Of a DNA stretch of 64,000 nt, positions 19,404-26,892 are shown in pieces. The stretch is from Pseudomonadota bacterium (GTDB lineage: Bacteria; Desulfobacterota; Desulfobulbia; Desulfobulbales; Desulfocapsaceae): contig JAHJKP010000032.1 of the NCBI GenBank assembly GCA_018821985.1, positions 124,001 to 188,000 of the forward strand, given 5' to 3'. The notes under the pieces were generated by a model, which saw only the letters and a list, made by a program, of their open reading frames with translations, ran no database searches and was not told the DNA's origin. Position 1 is the first letter of the stretch. Each line of letters opens with the position of its first letter. Position numbers and translations under genes: made by a program.

Positions 19404-19722
19404 GGACTATCATCATGAAGAAAAATGGATTCCTTACAAGGTTGTGTTCTGGGCTATTCTTGATCTGTGTGGTGCTTCCCATTATAATATTCCCTCTTTA
19501 GGGGGGCTGCTTATTCGTCAGGAGAGTGAAAAATGGTGATTTTTTGCCCTCAGATGGTATTATCGGATCTGTTTTTATTTACAGAATTTTAGACTACTCT
19601 CTTTTGTGAAAATATTCAGCCCGAAATATCTAAGCTGAATAGACCAAGGCCTCAAACCATTTGGAACCAATTGAAATTTCCCAATGGACTACAAATTAAT
19701 ATTTTTTAATTGGAGGAAAAAG
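19404..19722 (+). promoter_or_regulatory. livJ upstream region: promoter and long leader
   Basis: A near-consensus sigma70-type promoter is seen: TTGATC at 19460-19465, 17 bases, TATAAT at 19483-19488. Transcription would begin about 230 bases before the livJ start. The leader holds a 19-codon reading frame at 19533-19592 with AGGAG upstream (MVIFCPQMVLSDLFLFTEF, six of 19 residues Val, Ile or Leu), a 7-base inverted pair ATTCAGC/GCTGAAT (19614-19640), a second inverted pair CCATTTGGAA/TTCCCAATGG (19657-19687, one mismatch), and CCAATT at 19667-19672, which is complementary to AATTGG next to the livJ ribosome site. Regulation is inferred. Confidence 0.55.
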
Positions 19723-20853
19723 GTGAAATTAAAGATGAGAACAAGCCTTCTGGTGACTGCAGCGGCAGTTGCCCTGGTCACGATTCTTCCTGTGGCTGGT
19801 CTGGCTGGAAATACAATTAAAATTGGCGTTGCCGGAGCGCACAGCGGGGATCTGGCATCCTATGGCCTGCCAACGGTGAACGCTGCAAAACTAGTGGTGG
19901 ATGAGCTGAATGCCAAGGGTGGAGTCAATGGCAAAAAAGTTGAACTGCTGATTGAGGATGATGTCTGCAAGCCTGAGGTTGCAACCAATAGTGCCACCAA
20001 GTTGGTATCCCAAGGGGTTGATGCAGTTATTGGCCATATCTGTTCCGGTGCCACCAAATCCGCCCTTCCTATCTATAAGGCTGCAGGCGTTATTTTGATC
20101 TCTCCTTCGGCGACCAATCCTGAGTTGACCCAGAGTGGTGACTATCCAAATTTTTTCAGGACCATCGCCTCTGATGATATGCAGGCCCGAGCCGAGGTAG
20201 ACTATGCCTTGAACGTGCTTGGCGTCAAAAAAATTGCGGTGATCCATGACAAAGGTGATTATGGCAAGGGACTGGCCGAGTTTGCCAAAGGGTTTATTGA
20301 AAAGTCAGGAAAAGGCGATGTCGTCTTGTTTGAAGGAGTGACTCCAGGGGCGGTGGATTATTCGGCCATTGTTCAGAAGATCAGGCAAGCCAAGGCTGAC
20401 GCCGTTATCTTTGGCGGCTATCATCCCGAGGCCTCAAAGATTGTCTCCATGATGCGTAAAAAACGGATGGATACTGTATTTCTTTCCGATGACGGAGTAA
20501 AGGATGACACCTTTATCAAGGTTGCCGGTAAGGATGCGGAAGGAGTTTACGCCACAGGTCCTAAGGATAACTCTAAAAATCCTGTAGCCCAGGCCGCAAT
20601 TGCCGCACACAGGAAGGCTTATAACAGTGATCCCGGCGCCTTCTTTGAAAGCGCTTATTCTGCGGCCCTGGCCATTATGAATGCCATCGAGAAGGCTGAT
20701 TCCACCGAGATCGCAGCGGTGACCAAGGCCCTGCAGACAGAAACGGTAGAGACGCCGGTGGGTAATATCCATTTTGATGAGAGAGGGGATGCCGTGGGTG
20801 TTGGTTTTGCCATGTATCAGGTAAAGAACGGCCAGTATGTCAAAGTAAAATAG
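19723..20853 (+). CDS. livJ: branched-chain amino acid ABC transporter, substrate-binding protein
   Basis: The protein captures leucine, isoleucine, valine or a related amino acid in the periplasm and delivers it to LivHM. A signal peptide (hydrophobic TSLLVTAAAVALVTILPVAG, cleavage near GLAG-N) precedes a type I periplasmic binding fold with IKIGVAGAHSGDLASYG, the VIGHICSGATKSALP hinge segment and a typical C-terminal G.I.FDERGD. I take the GTG at 19723, which has GGAGG six bases upstream, over the ATG at 19684 (no site) or 19735 (too far). A stem-loop follows it before livH. The exact substrate cannot be read from sequence. Confidence 0.92.
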   Translation: MKLKMRTSLLVTAAAVALVTILPVAGLAGNTIKIGVAGAHSGDLASYGLPTVNAAKLVVDELNAKGGVNGKKVELLIEDDVCKPEVATNSATKLVSQGVDAVIGHICSGATKSALPIYKAAGVILISPSATNPELTQSGDYPNFFRTIASDDMQARAEVDYALNVLGVKKIAVIHDKGDYGKGLAEFAKGFIEKSGKGDVVLFEGVTPGAVDYSAIVQKIRQAKADAVIFGGYHPEASKIVSMMRKKRMDTVFLSDDGVKDDTFIKVAGKDAEGVYATGPKDNSKNPVAQAAIAAHRKAYNSDPGAFFESAYSAALAIMNAIEKADSTEIAAVTKALQTETVETPVGNIHFDERGDAVGVGFAMYQVKNGQYVKVK

Positions 20854-20876
20854 AATTTTTTTATTGTTGTGGTACC

Positions 20877-20909
20877 GCCTGGGACAGAGGAGTTTCCTCT
20901 GTCCCAGGC
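20877..20909 (+). terminator. stem-loop between livJ and livH
   Basis: A 15-base perfect stem (GCCTGGGACAGAGGA, 20877-20891, with 20895-20909) has a three-base loop and is followed by TCTTTTGTTT. In liv-type operons such a structure usually lets the binding protein be made in excess, as a partial terminator or a block to 3' decay. Either reading is possible here. Confidence 0.8.
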
Positions 20910-21013
20910 TCTTTTGTTTGCATACCTGTAACAGGTTAACTCATCAGCATTCATCGGCCGGTTGTAATCAGTGTGAGGTCATCGACCTGGCGCTGTGGTT
21001 TTATGGAAATTAT

Positions 21014-21916
21014 ATGGATTATTTCATTGAACTTTTTTGTAGCGGCCTGACCCGGGGATCGATCTACGCCCTGATTGCCCTCGGCTACACCATGGTCTAT
21101 GGTATTATCGGCCTGATCAATTTTGCCCATGGCGAGATTTACATGATCGGGGCTTTTACCTCTTTTATCGTGGCCACGGTGCTGTCGATCTATGGTTTTC
21201 CTCTTGCAGCTATTGTGGTTGTGGCCGGAGTGGCGGCGGCGATCTGGTCATCAGCTTACGGCTACACTGTTGAGAAAATTGCTTATAAACCTCTGCGTCA
21301 TGCGCCGCGGCTGGCTCCACTGATCAGCGCCATCGGGATGTCAATTCTTCTGCAGAACTATGTACTCTTGGCCCAGACCTCTGATTTTCTCCCCTTTCCC
21401 GAATTGATTCCTGAATTTGCCTTCATGGAACCCATTGCCCATATCATTGGTTCTTCTGATATTGTCATCCTGCTGACCACGACCGTGGTGATGCTGGCGC
21501 TTACCTTCCTGATCAAATTTACCCGCATCGGCAAGGCGATGCGGGCAACGGCCCAGGATCGGACCATGGCCCTGCTGGTTGGTATCAATGTGGATCGGGT
21601 AATCTCTGCAACCTTTATTATCGGCTCAGCCCTGGCTGCCATCGGCGGCCTGCTTATTGCCTCGCATATCGGTCAGATCAATTTTGCCATTGGTTTTATT
21701 GCGGGAATCAAGGCCTTTACTGCCGCCGTTCTGGGAGGAATAGGTTCTATCCCGGGAGCTGTTCTGGGGAGCCTGATTCTGGGTCTGACCGAGAGTTTTG
21801 CCACCGGCTATATTTCCAGTGATTATGAAGATGTCTTTGCCTTTTCCCTGCTGGTCTTGATTCTGATCTTTAAACCGTCCGGCCTTCTGGGTAAGGCTGA
21901 GACCAAAAAGGTGTGA
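21014..21916 (+). CDS. livH: branched-chain amino acid ABC transporter permease LivH
   Basis: LivH is one of the two inner membrane subunits of the Liv importer. The 300-residue protein has about eight hydrophobic helices and the family blocks GLTRGSIYALIALGYTMVYGIIGLINFAHGE and the cytoplasmic loop FTRIGKAMRATAQD that contacts the ATPase. An open frame extends 50 codons upstream, but the family begins at the MDYF segment, so I use the ATG at 21014; the ribosome site is weak. The stop overlaps the possible GTG start of livM. Confidence 0.93.
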   Translation: MDYFIELFCSGLTRGSIYALIALGYTMVYGIIGLINFAHGEIYMIGAFTSFIVATVLSIYGFPLAAIVVVAGVAAAIWSSAYGYTVEKIAYKPLRHAPRLAPLISAIGMSILLQNYVLLAQTSDFLPFPELIPEFAFMEPIAHIIGSSDIVILLTTTVVMLALTFLIKFTRIGKAMRATAQDRTMALLVGINVDRVISATFIIGSALAAIGGLLIASHIGQINFAIGFIAGIKAFTAAVLGGIGSIPGAVLGSLILGLTESFATGYISSDYEDVFAFSLLVLILIFKPSGLLGKAETKKV

Positions 21917-21927
21917 GCAGGGGTGCC

Positions 21928-23163
21928 ATGATAACAGTTAAGGAAGTTAAAAAATCGCTGCTGGTCTCGCTCTGGTTTGTCTTTCTCACCTTTCCGCTCA
22001 TGGTGATTAAGGTTAATCCTTATGAGAGAACTGTCTCCTGGCGCTGGAGCAATATGTTGTATGTGGCCATTGGCACTTTTGTCATCTCTCTACTGGCCAA
22101 GGCCTGGTTTGTGAGAAAGGAACGTCGCATGGCCCGGCAACAGGATTCTTGCCGGTCTCGAACCCCGATCATTCAGAAGATTCTGCAAAGGCCGGGATAT
22201 CGCTACCCCTTGGCCGCTTTTCTTTTAGGGGCTGCCCTGGCGTTTCCCCAGCTCTTTTCCACCTATCAGGCCAATATCATGACCACAGCCCTGATGTATA
22301 TTGTACTGGGACTGGGCTTAAATATCGTGGTCGGAGTGGCCGGCCTTCTTGACCTTGGCTATGTCGCTTTTTATGCGGTTGGCGCCTACAGTTACGCGCT
22401 GCTCAACCTGCATTTCGGTATGGGCTTCTGGACGGTACTGCCTATTGGCGGGCTTCTGGCCGCTCTTTTCGGGGTGCTGCTCGGTTTTCCGGTGCTCCGG
22501 TTGCGGGGGGATTATCTGGCCATTGTCACCCTGGGTTTTGGGGAGATCATTCGCTTGATCCTTGAAAACTGGAATGCCTTTTCCAAGGGGCCAAGCGGGA
22601 TCAGCAATATTTCGCGGCCGGGCTTTTTCGGAATGGAGATGTCGCTTGATCAGGCCATGATTTATATGTACTATTTGATGATCGGCCTGCTGCTAGTAAC
22701 CATTTTTGTGGTGAACAGGCTCCAGGACTCACGGCTGGGTCGGGCATGGCTGGCCCTGCGTGAGGACGAGATCGCCTGCCAGGCCATGGGGATTGATAAA
22801 ACCAGGACAAAATTGATCGCCTTTTCTCTCGGTGCCTTCTGGGCCGGTCTTATAGGGGTGATATTTGCTGCCAAGACCACCTTTGTCAATCCTGCGAGTT
22901 TTACCTTTATGGAGTCGGCTATTATTCTATCCATTGTGGTGCTTGGGGGGATGGGCTCCATTGTCGGTGTCATCTTGGGTGCCTTGATACTGGTCCTACT
23001 CCCTGAATATCTTCGTGCCTTGTCTGAATACCGGATGCTGGCCTTTGGCGCTATTCTGGTAGCTATGATGATCTTCAAACCTGAGGGCCTGATTGCGGGT
23101 GTCCGCAGGGTTTATTGTTACCAGGGCAGGAAAAGAAATACCGCATTAAAAAATGATGAATAA
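21928..23163 (+). CDS. livM: branched-chain amino acid ABC transporter permease LivM
   Basis: The second permease subunit has 411 residues. An N-terminal extra helix pair and a basic loop (about residues 60-80) precede the conserved permease domain with LNIVVGVAGLLDLGYVAFYAVGAY, the ATPase-contact loop DSRLGRAWLALREDEIACQAMGID, and GGMGSIVGVILGA. The ATG at 21928 has AGGGG upstream; the GTG at 21913 overlapping the livH stop is an alternative adding five residues. It overlaps livG by about 11 bases. Confidence 0.92.
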   Translation: MITVKEVKKSLLVSLWFVFLTFPLMVIKVNPYERTVSWRWSNMLYVAIGTFVISLLAKAWFVRKERRMARQQDSCRSRTPIIQKILQRPGYRYPLAAFLLGAALAFPQLFSTYQANIMTTALMYIVLGLGLNIVVGVAGLLDLGYVAFYAVGAYSYALLNLHFGMGFWTVLPIGGLLAALFGVLLGFPVLRLRGDYLAIVTLGFGEIIRLILENWNAFSKGPSGISNISRPGFFGMEMSLDQAMIYMYYLMIGLLLVTIFVVNRLQDSRLGRAWLALREDEIACQAMGIDKTRTKLIAFSLGAFWAGLIGVIFAAKTTFVNPASFTFMESAIILSIVVLGGMGSIVGVILGALILVLLPEYLRALSEYRMLAFGAILVAMMIFKPEGLIAGVRRVYCYQGRKRNTALKNDE

Positions 23164-23956
23164 ATTGATCCTCGAGGTAAGCGGTCTGACCATGGACTTT
23201 GGCGGCATCCGTGCCCTTGATCGTCTTGATCTTGATGTACGCTCCAAAGAGATTGTGGCCCTGATCGGTCCTAATGGCGCAGGAAAGACTACATTTTTCA
23301 ACTGTCTGACCGGGATCTATCTCCCTAGTAACGGGGATATCCGGCTGGTGAGTCCGCAAACGGGGAAGGAGTCCCGGCTTAATGGTCTGAAACCAAATAA
23401 AATCACCGAAAAAGGAGTGGCCAGGACATTTCAGAATATCCGCTTGTTTTCTCAGATGACCGTGCTTGAGAATGTGATGATTGGCAGGCACTGCCGGACA
23501 AGCTCTTTGATCCTGGGCGCTATCTTCCGTGGTCGCAAGACCCGCAAGGAAGAACAGGAAACCATCGACAAGAGTTATGAGATTCTGGAAAAGGTGGGGC
23601 TTGCCGAGCAGGCCAATGAATTTGCCAGTAACCTCTCCTATGGGGCGCAGCGACGCCTGGAGATCGGCCGGGCCCTGGCAACAGAGCCCTTTCTGTTGCT
23701 CCTTGATGAACCGGCCGCAGGGATGAATCCCCAGGAAACTGCAGATCTTGTTAGCTTAATCCTGCAGATCCGCGATGAGGACCATGCCATTCTCCTGATT
23801 GAACATGACATGAAACTGGTGATGACCCTCTCAGATCGCATCTTTGTCATGGATTACGGGGAAAAGATCGCCCAGGGGACACCGGCGGAAATTCGCGTTA
23901 ACCGGGCAGTAATCAAGGCCTATCTTGGCGAGGATGTGGAGTCAGATAATGCTTGA
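23153..23956 (+). CDS. livG: branched-chain amino acid ABC transporter ATP-binding protein LivG
   Basis: This 267-residue ATPase powers import through LivHM. It shows Walker A GPNGAGKTT, the LivG-type Q-loop TFQNIRLF, the signature LSYGAQRRLEIGRAL (LSYG replaces LSGG, common in LivG), Walker B LLLLDEPAAGMNP, and the switch histidine in LLIEHDM. Its ATG lies inside the end of livM and its stop overlaps the start of livF, so the operon is tightly coupled. Confidence 0.95.
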   Translation: MMNKLILEVSGLTMDFGGIRALDRLDLDVRSKEIVALIGPNGAGKTTFFNCLTGIYLPSNGDIRLVSPQTGKESRLNGLKPNKITEKGVARTFQNIRLFSQMTVLENVMIGRHCRTSSLILGAIFRGRKTRKEEQETIDKSYEILEKVGLAEQANEFASNLSYGAQRRLEIGRALATEPFLLLLDEPAAGMNPQETADLVSLILQIRDEDHAILLIEHDMKLVMTLSDRIFVMDYGEKIAQGTPAEIRVNRAVIKAYLGEDVESDNA

Positions 23957-24656
23957 GCTGAAAAATGTCGAGACCGGTTATGGCCATATCCAGGTCCTGC
24001 ACGATGTGAATTTGACCATCCATGCCGGAGAGATTGTCACCTTGATCGGGGCTAATGGCGCCGGTAAAAGTACTACCCTCATGACTATTTCCGGCATTGT
24101 TCCTTGCAGGCGAGGGCAGATCTTGCTGAGAGGTCAGGAGATACAAGCTCTTTCCCCGGATAAGATTGTGGCCTTGGGGGTCTGTCAGGTCCCGGAAGGA
24201 AGGCATATCTTTGCCGATCTGACCGTCCGGGAGAATCTGGATCTGGGTGCCTTTCTGCGTACAGATAAGGTTGGGATAAAACAGGATCTGGAATATGTGT
24301 ACTCGCTGTTTCCCATTCTTGCTGAACGCAGGCATCAGTCCGGCGGCACGCTCAGCGGTGGCCAACAACAGATGCTGGCCATGTCACGTGCCCTGATGGC
24401 CCGCCCACAACTTCTGCTTCTTGATGAACCTTCCATGGGGCTTGCCCCTTTGATCATCACACAGATCTTTGAGATCATCAAGGCCATCAACAAGGAGCAC
24501 AATACCACCATATTCCTTGTCGAGCAGAATGCACATCAGGCACTGCATATTGCTGATCGCGGGTATGTCATAGAAAATGGCCGGATTATTCTGGCCGATA
24601 ACGCGGATAAGCTTCTGAGCAATCCTGATGTTCAGAAGGCATATTTAGGGATTTAA
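23949..24656 (+). CDS. livF: branched-chain amino acid ABC transporter ATP-binding protein LivF
   Basis: The 235-residue partner ATPase has Walker A GANGAGKST, a VPEGRHIFADLTVRENL segment typical of LivF, the signature TLSGGQQQMLAMSRAL, Walker B LLLLDEPSMGLAP and switch histidine-region FLVEQNAHQAL. An upstream extension of eight codons within livG is open, but MLELKNVETGYG is the usual beginning. It is the last liv gene; the next gene (Gfo/Idh) starts 26 bases on and may be on the same transcript. Confidence 0.95.
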   Translation: MLELKNVETGYGHIQVLHDVNLTIHAGEIVTLIGANGAGKSTTLMTISGIVPCRRGQILLRGQEIQALSPDKIVALGVCQVPEGRHIFADLTVRENLDLGAFLRTDKVGIKQDLEYVYSLFPILAERRHQSGGTLSGGQQQMLAMSRALMARPQLLLLDEPSMGLAPLIITQIFEIIKAINKEHNTTIFLVEQNAHQALHIADRGYVIENGRIILADNADKLLSNPDVQKAYLGI

Positions 24657-24681
24657 TATTATGGAAAAATACCAGGGTTGA

Positions 24682-25671
24682 ATGATGAAGATAATTAAGG
24701 CAGGCGTGATTGGTGTTGGCTATCTTGGGAAGTTTCATGCCCAGAAATATGCCGGGATGGATGGGGTTGAGCTGGTCGGTGTGGCCGATGTGGACCCGGT
24801 CCTTGCCGGAAAGGTCGCTGCAGATTGTGCTTGTGCCGCTTTTACTGATTACCGGGATCTTCTGTCAAAAGTTGATGCCGTTTCCATCGTCGTGCCTACA
24901 AGCTACCATCATCAGGTGGCACTCGACTGTATTGCCGCAGGCGTTGATATCCTGCTTGAAAAACCGATAACCACCACCCTGGCCGAGGCCGATGACCTGA
25001 TTCAGCGGACAGATGCAAAAAATCTGATCTTGCAGGTAGGGCATCTGGAACGTTTTAATCCAGCGGTTCAGGCCATGGAAAAATTTCTGACCGTCCCTGT
25101 CTTTATAGAGAGCAGCCGGATCTCAACCTTCAAGAACCGTGGCGTCGATGTGGATGTAGTGCTTGATCTCATGATCCATGATATTGATATCATCCTCAGT
25201 ATTGTCCATTCACCCCTGAAGTCCATTCAAACCGTGGGTGCCCCGGTGGTGACCGACACCACTGATATTGCCAATGCCCGTCTTGTCTTTGAGAATGGGG
25301 CCACCGCCAATGTGACGGCCAGCAGGATCGCCCGGAATAATATTCGGAAGATGCGGATCTTTCAGCCTGGTTCCTATATCAATGTCGATTTTGCCAGCAG
25401 AAAGGTGATGACCATCAATCTGACCGATGAGATTCAGGCCAATGGCGCACCCGGACAGGATATTGAAGTTGCTTCCTTTCCAGCAAGCGATGCCCTGAAG
25501 GATGAGATTGCTCATTTCGTGGAAAGTGTCAGAAGCAGAACTGAGCCCCTGGTCTCCGGTCGGGCTGGCCGCCGAGCGCTTGAGGTGGCCCTGCAGGTAA
25601 TGGAGCAGATCCGGCAGAATCAGGATCTGGAAGTGTACCGGCAGGTTACTGCGGCCTTGAAAAAGAGATAA
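24682..25671 (+). CDS. Gfo/Idh/MocA family oxidoreductase
   Basis: The 329-residue protein begins with an NAD(P)-binding Rossmann motif (GVIGVGYLGKFHAQKY) and has the family EKP motif (LLEKPIT), with the alpha/beta substrate domain behind it (VGHLERFNPAV, DLMIHDIDIIL). Such enzymes oxidise or reduce sugar carbons. It is six bases from lpxB, and relatives beside lipid A genes include GnnA, which oxidises C3 of UDP-GlcNAc so that lipid A can carry an amide-linked chain. The partner aminotransferase GnnB is not here, so that role is only a suggestion. Confidence 0.86.
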   Translation: MMKIIKAGVIGVGYLGKFHAQKYAGMDGVELVGVADVDPVLAGKVAADCACAAFTDYRDLLSKVDAVSIVVPTSYHHQVALDCIAAGVDILLEKPITTTLAEADDLIQRTDAKNLILQVGHLERFNPAVQAMEKFLTVPVFIESSRISTFKNRGVDVDVVLDLMIHDIDIILSIVHSPLKSIQTVGAPVVTDTTDIANARLVFENGATANVTASRIARNNIRKMRIFQPGSYINVDFASRKVMTINLTDEIQANGAPGQDIEVASFPASDALKDEIAHFVESVRSRTEPLVSGRAGRRALEVALQVMEQIRQNQDLEVYRQVTAALKKR

Positions 25672-25677
25672 CTCGTG

Positions 25678-26859
25678 ATGAACTCTCAAAACCATTCTGG
25701 TTTGCAGCAAAAAATAATGATCATTGCCGGAGAAGCCTCTGGGGATCTTCATGGTGCTCGTCTGGTGCAGGCCATGCAAGCACAGGACCCAGGGCTTCTC
25801 TTCTGCGGTATGGGCTCACGGGAGATGACAGCTGCCGGCGTCGATATTCTTTTTGATGCCAGCCGCATTGCAGTGGTCGGTCTGGCCGAAGTGTTCACTC
25901 ATTTTCCTGACATTATCCGCGCCCTGAAAATAGTCAAGAAACGAATGCGGGAAGATCCCCCTGACCTGCTGATCTTGATAGATTTTCCTGATTTTAATCT
26001 GATGCTGGCTAAAAAGGCCAAAAAACTCGGCATCCCTGTCTTTTACTATATCAGCCCGCAGGTATGGGCCTGGCGCACAGGACGGGTGAAAACCATCGGC
26101 CGGCTGGTTGATACCATGGGTGTAATTCTTCCCTTTGAGGAGTCTTTTTACCGCAGCCGAGGGGTTACGGCTCATTATGTGGGACACCCTCTACTTGATT
26201 CTGTCAATGTGACAAGGGATCGCGACTCTTTCTGCCGAAGGTATGGCATTAATCCGGAGCATAAACTGATTGGCCTTCTCCCTGGCAGCCGTAGGAAGGA
26301 GATCTCAGCGCTGCTCCCTGATTTTCTCGCTGCGGCCAAGCGTTTGCTGAGGAAATATGAACATGAATTTGTCTTTCTCCTGCCTGTCGCCTCCACGATC
26401 TCGGAAGAAGAACTGTGGAACAATGGCCTGGGCGACTATTCAGAATTGATCAATTTTCGCCTGATCCGTGAAGACCGTTATGATATGATGGCAGCTTGTG
26501 ATGCCGTCGTTGCGGCTTCCGGCACCGTCACCCTTGAACTTGCCATCCTTGGTATCCCCATGGTGGTGGTTTACAGAGTGTCCCCTCATACTTATTTTTT
26601 AGGAAGATTTCTGGTCAGGCATATGCAATTTTTTTCCCTGGTGAATCTGATTGCTGAGCGGGGGGTCGTGACTGAGCTTTTGCAGGACGATGTCCAGCCA
26701 GGCAAGATTGAGGCGGAGCTTGCCCGCCTCCTTTTTGACGACAAGGCAGGCAGAGAGATGCGTCAGGGGCTGGCGGAGGTTCGTGGTAGACTTGGCAGTC
26801 CCGGCGCTTCCCGCCAAGCTGCGGCGCTTGCCTTTAAACTTCTTGGCCAAAATAAATAA
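25678..26859 (+). CDS. lpxB: lipid-A-disaccharide synthase
   Basis: LpxB joins UDP-diacylglucosamine and lipid X on the inner face of the inner membrane. The 393-residue protein has the family opening [15 protein letters not shown], the LLIDFPDFN block, [14 protein letters not shown], the GHPLLD motif, [10 protein letters not shown], and the glycosyltransferase donor site [21 protein letters not shown]. Length is typical. The start is the ATG at 25678 just past the oxidoreductase stop; a GTG three bases earlier is possible. It is tightly spaced with the Gfo/Idh gene, pointing to one operon. Confidence 0.96.
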   Translation: MNSQNHSGLQQKIMIIAGEASGDLHGARLVQAMQAQDPGLLFCGMGSREMTAAGVDILFDASRIAVVGLAEVFTHFPDIIRALKIVKKRMREDPPDLLILIDFPDFNLMLAKKAKKLGIPVFYYISPQVWAWRTGRVKTIGRLVDTMGVILPFEESFYRSRGVTAHYVGHPLLDSVNVTRDRDSFCRRYGINPEHKLIGLLPGSRRKEISALLPDFLAAAKRLLRKYEHEFVFLLPVASTISEEELWNNGLGDYSELINFRLIREDRYDMMAACDAVVAASGTVTLELAILGIPMVVVYRVSPHTYFLGRFLVRHMQFFSLVNLIAERGVVTELLQDDVQPGKIEAELARLLFDDKAGREMRQGLAEVRGRLGSPGASRQAAALAFKLLGQNK

Positions 26860-26892
26860 TACCCCATAAAATTAGGTACAGATGGTGATCCC

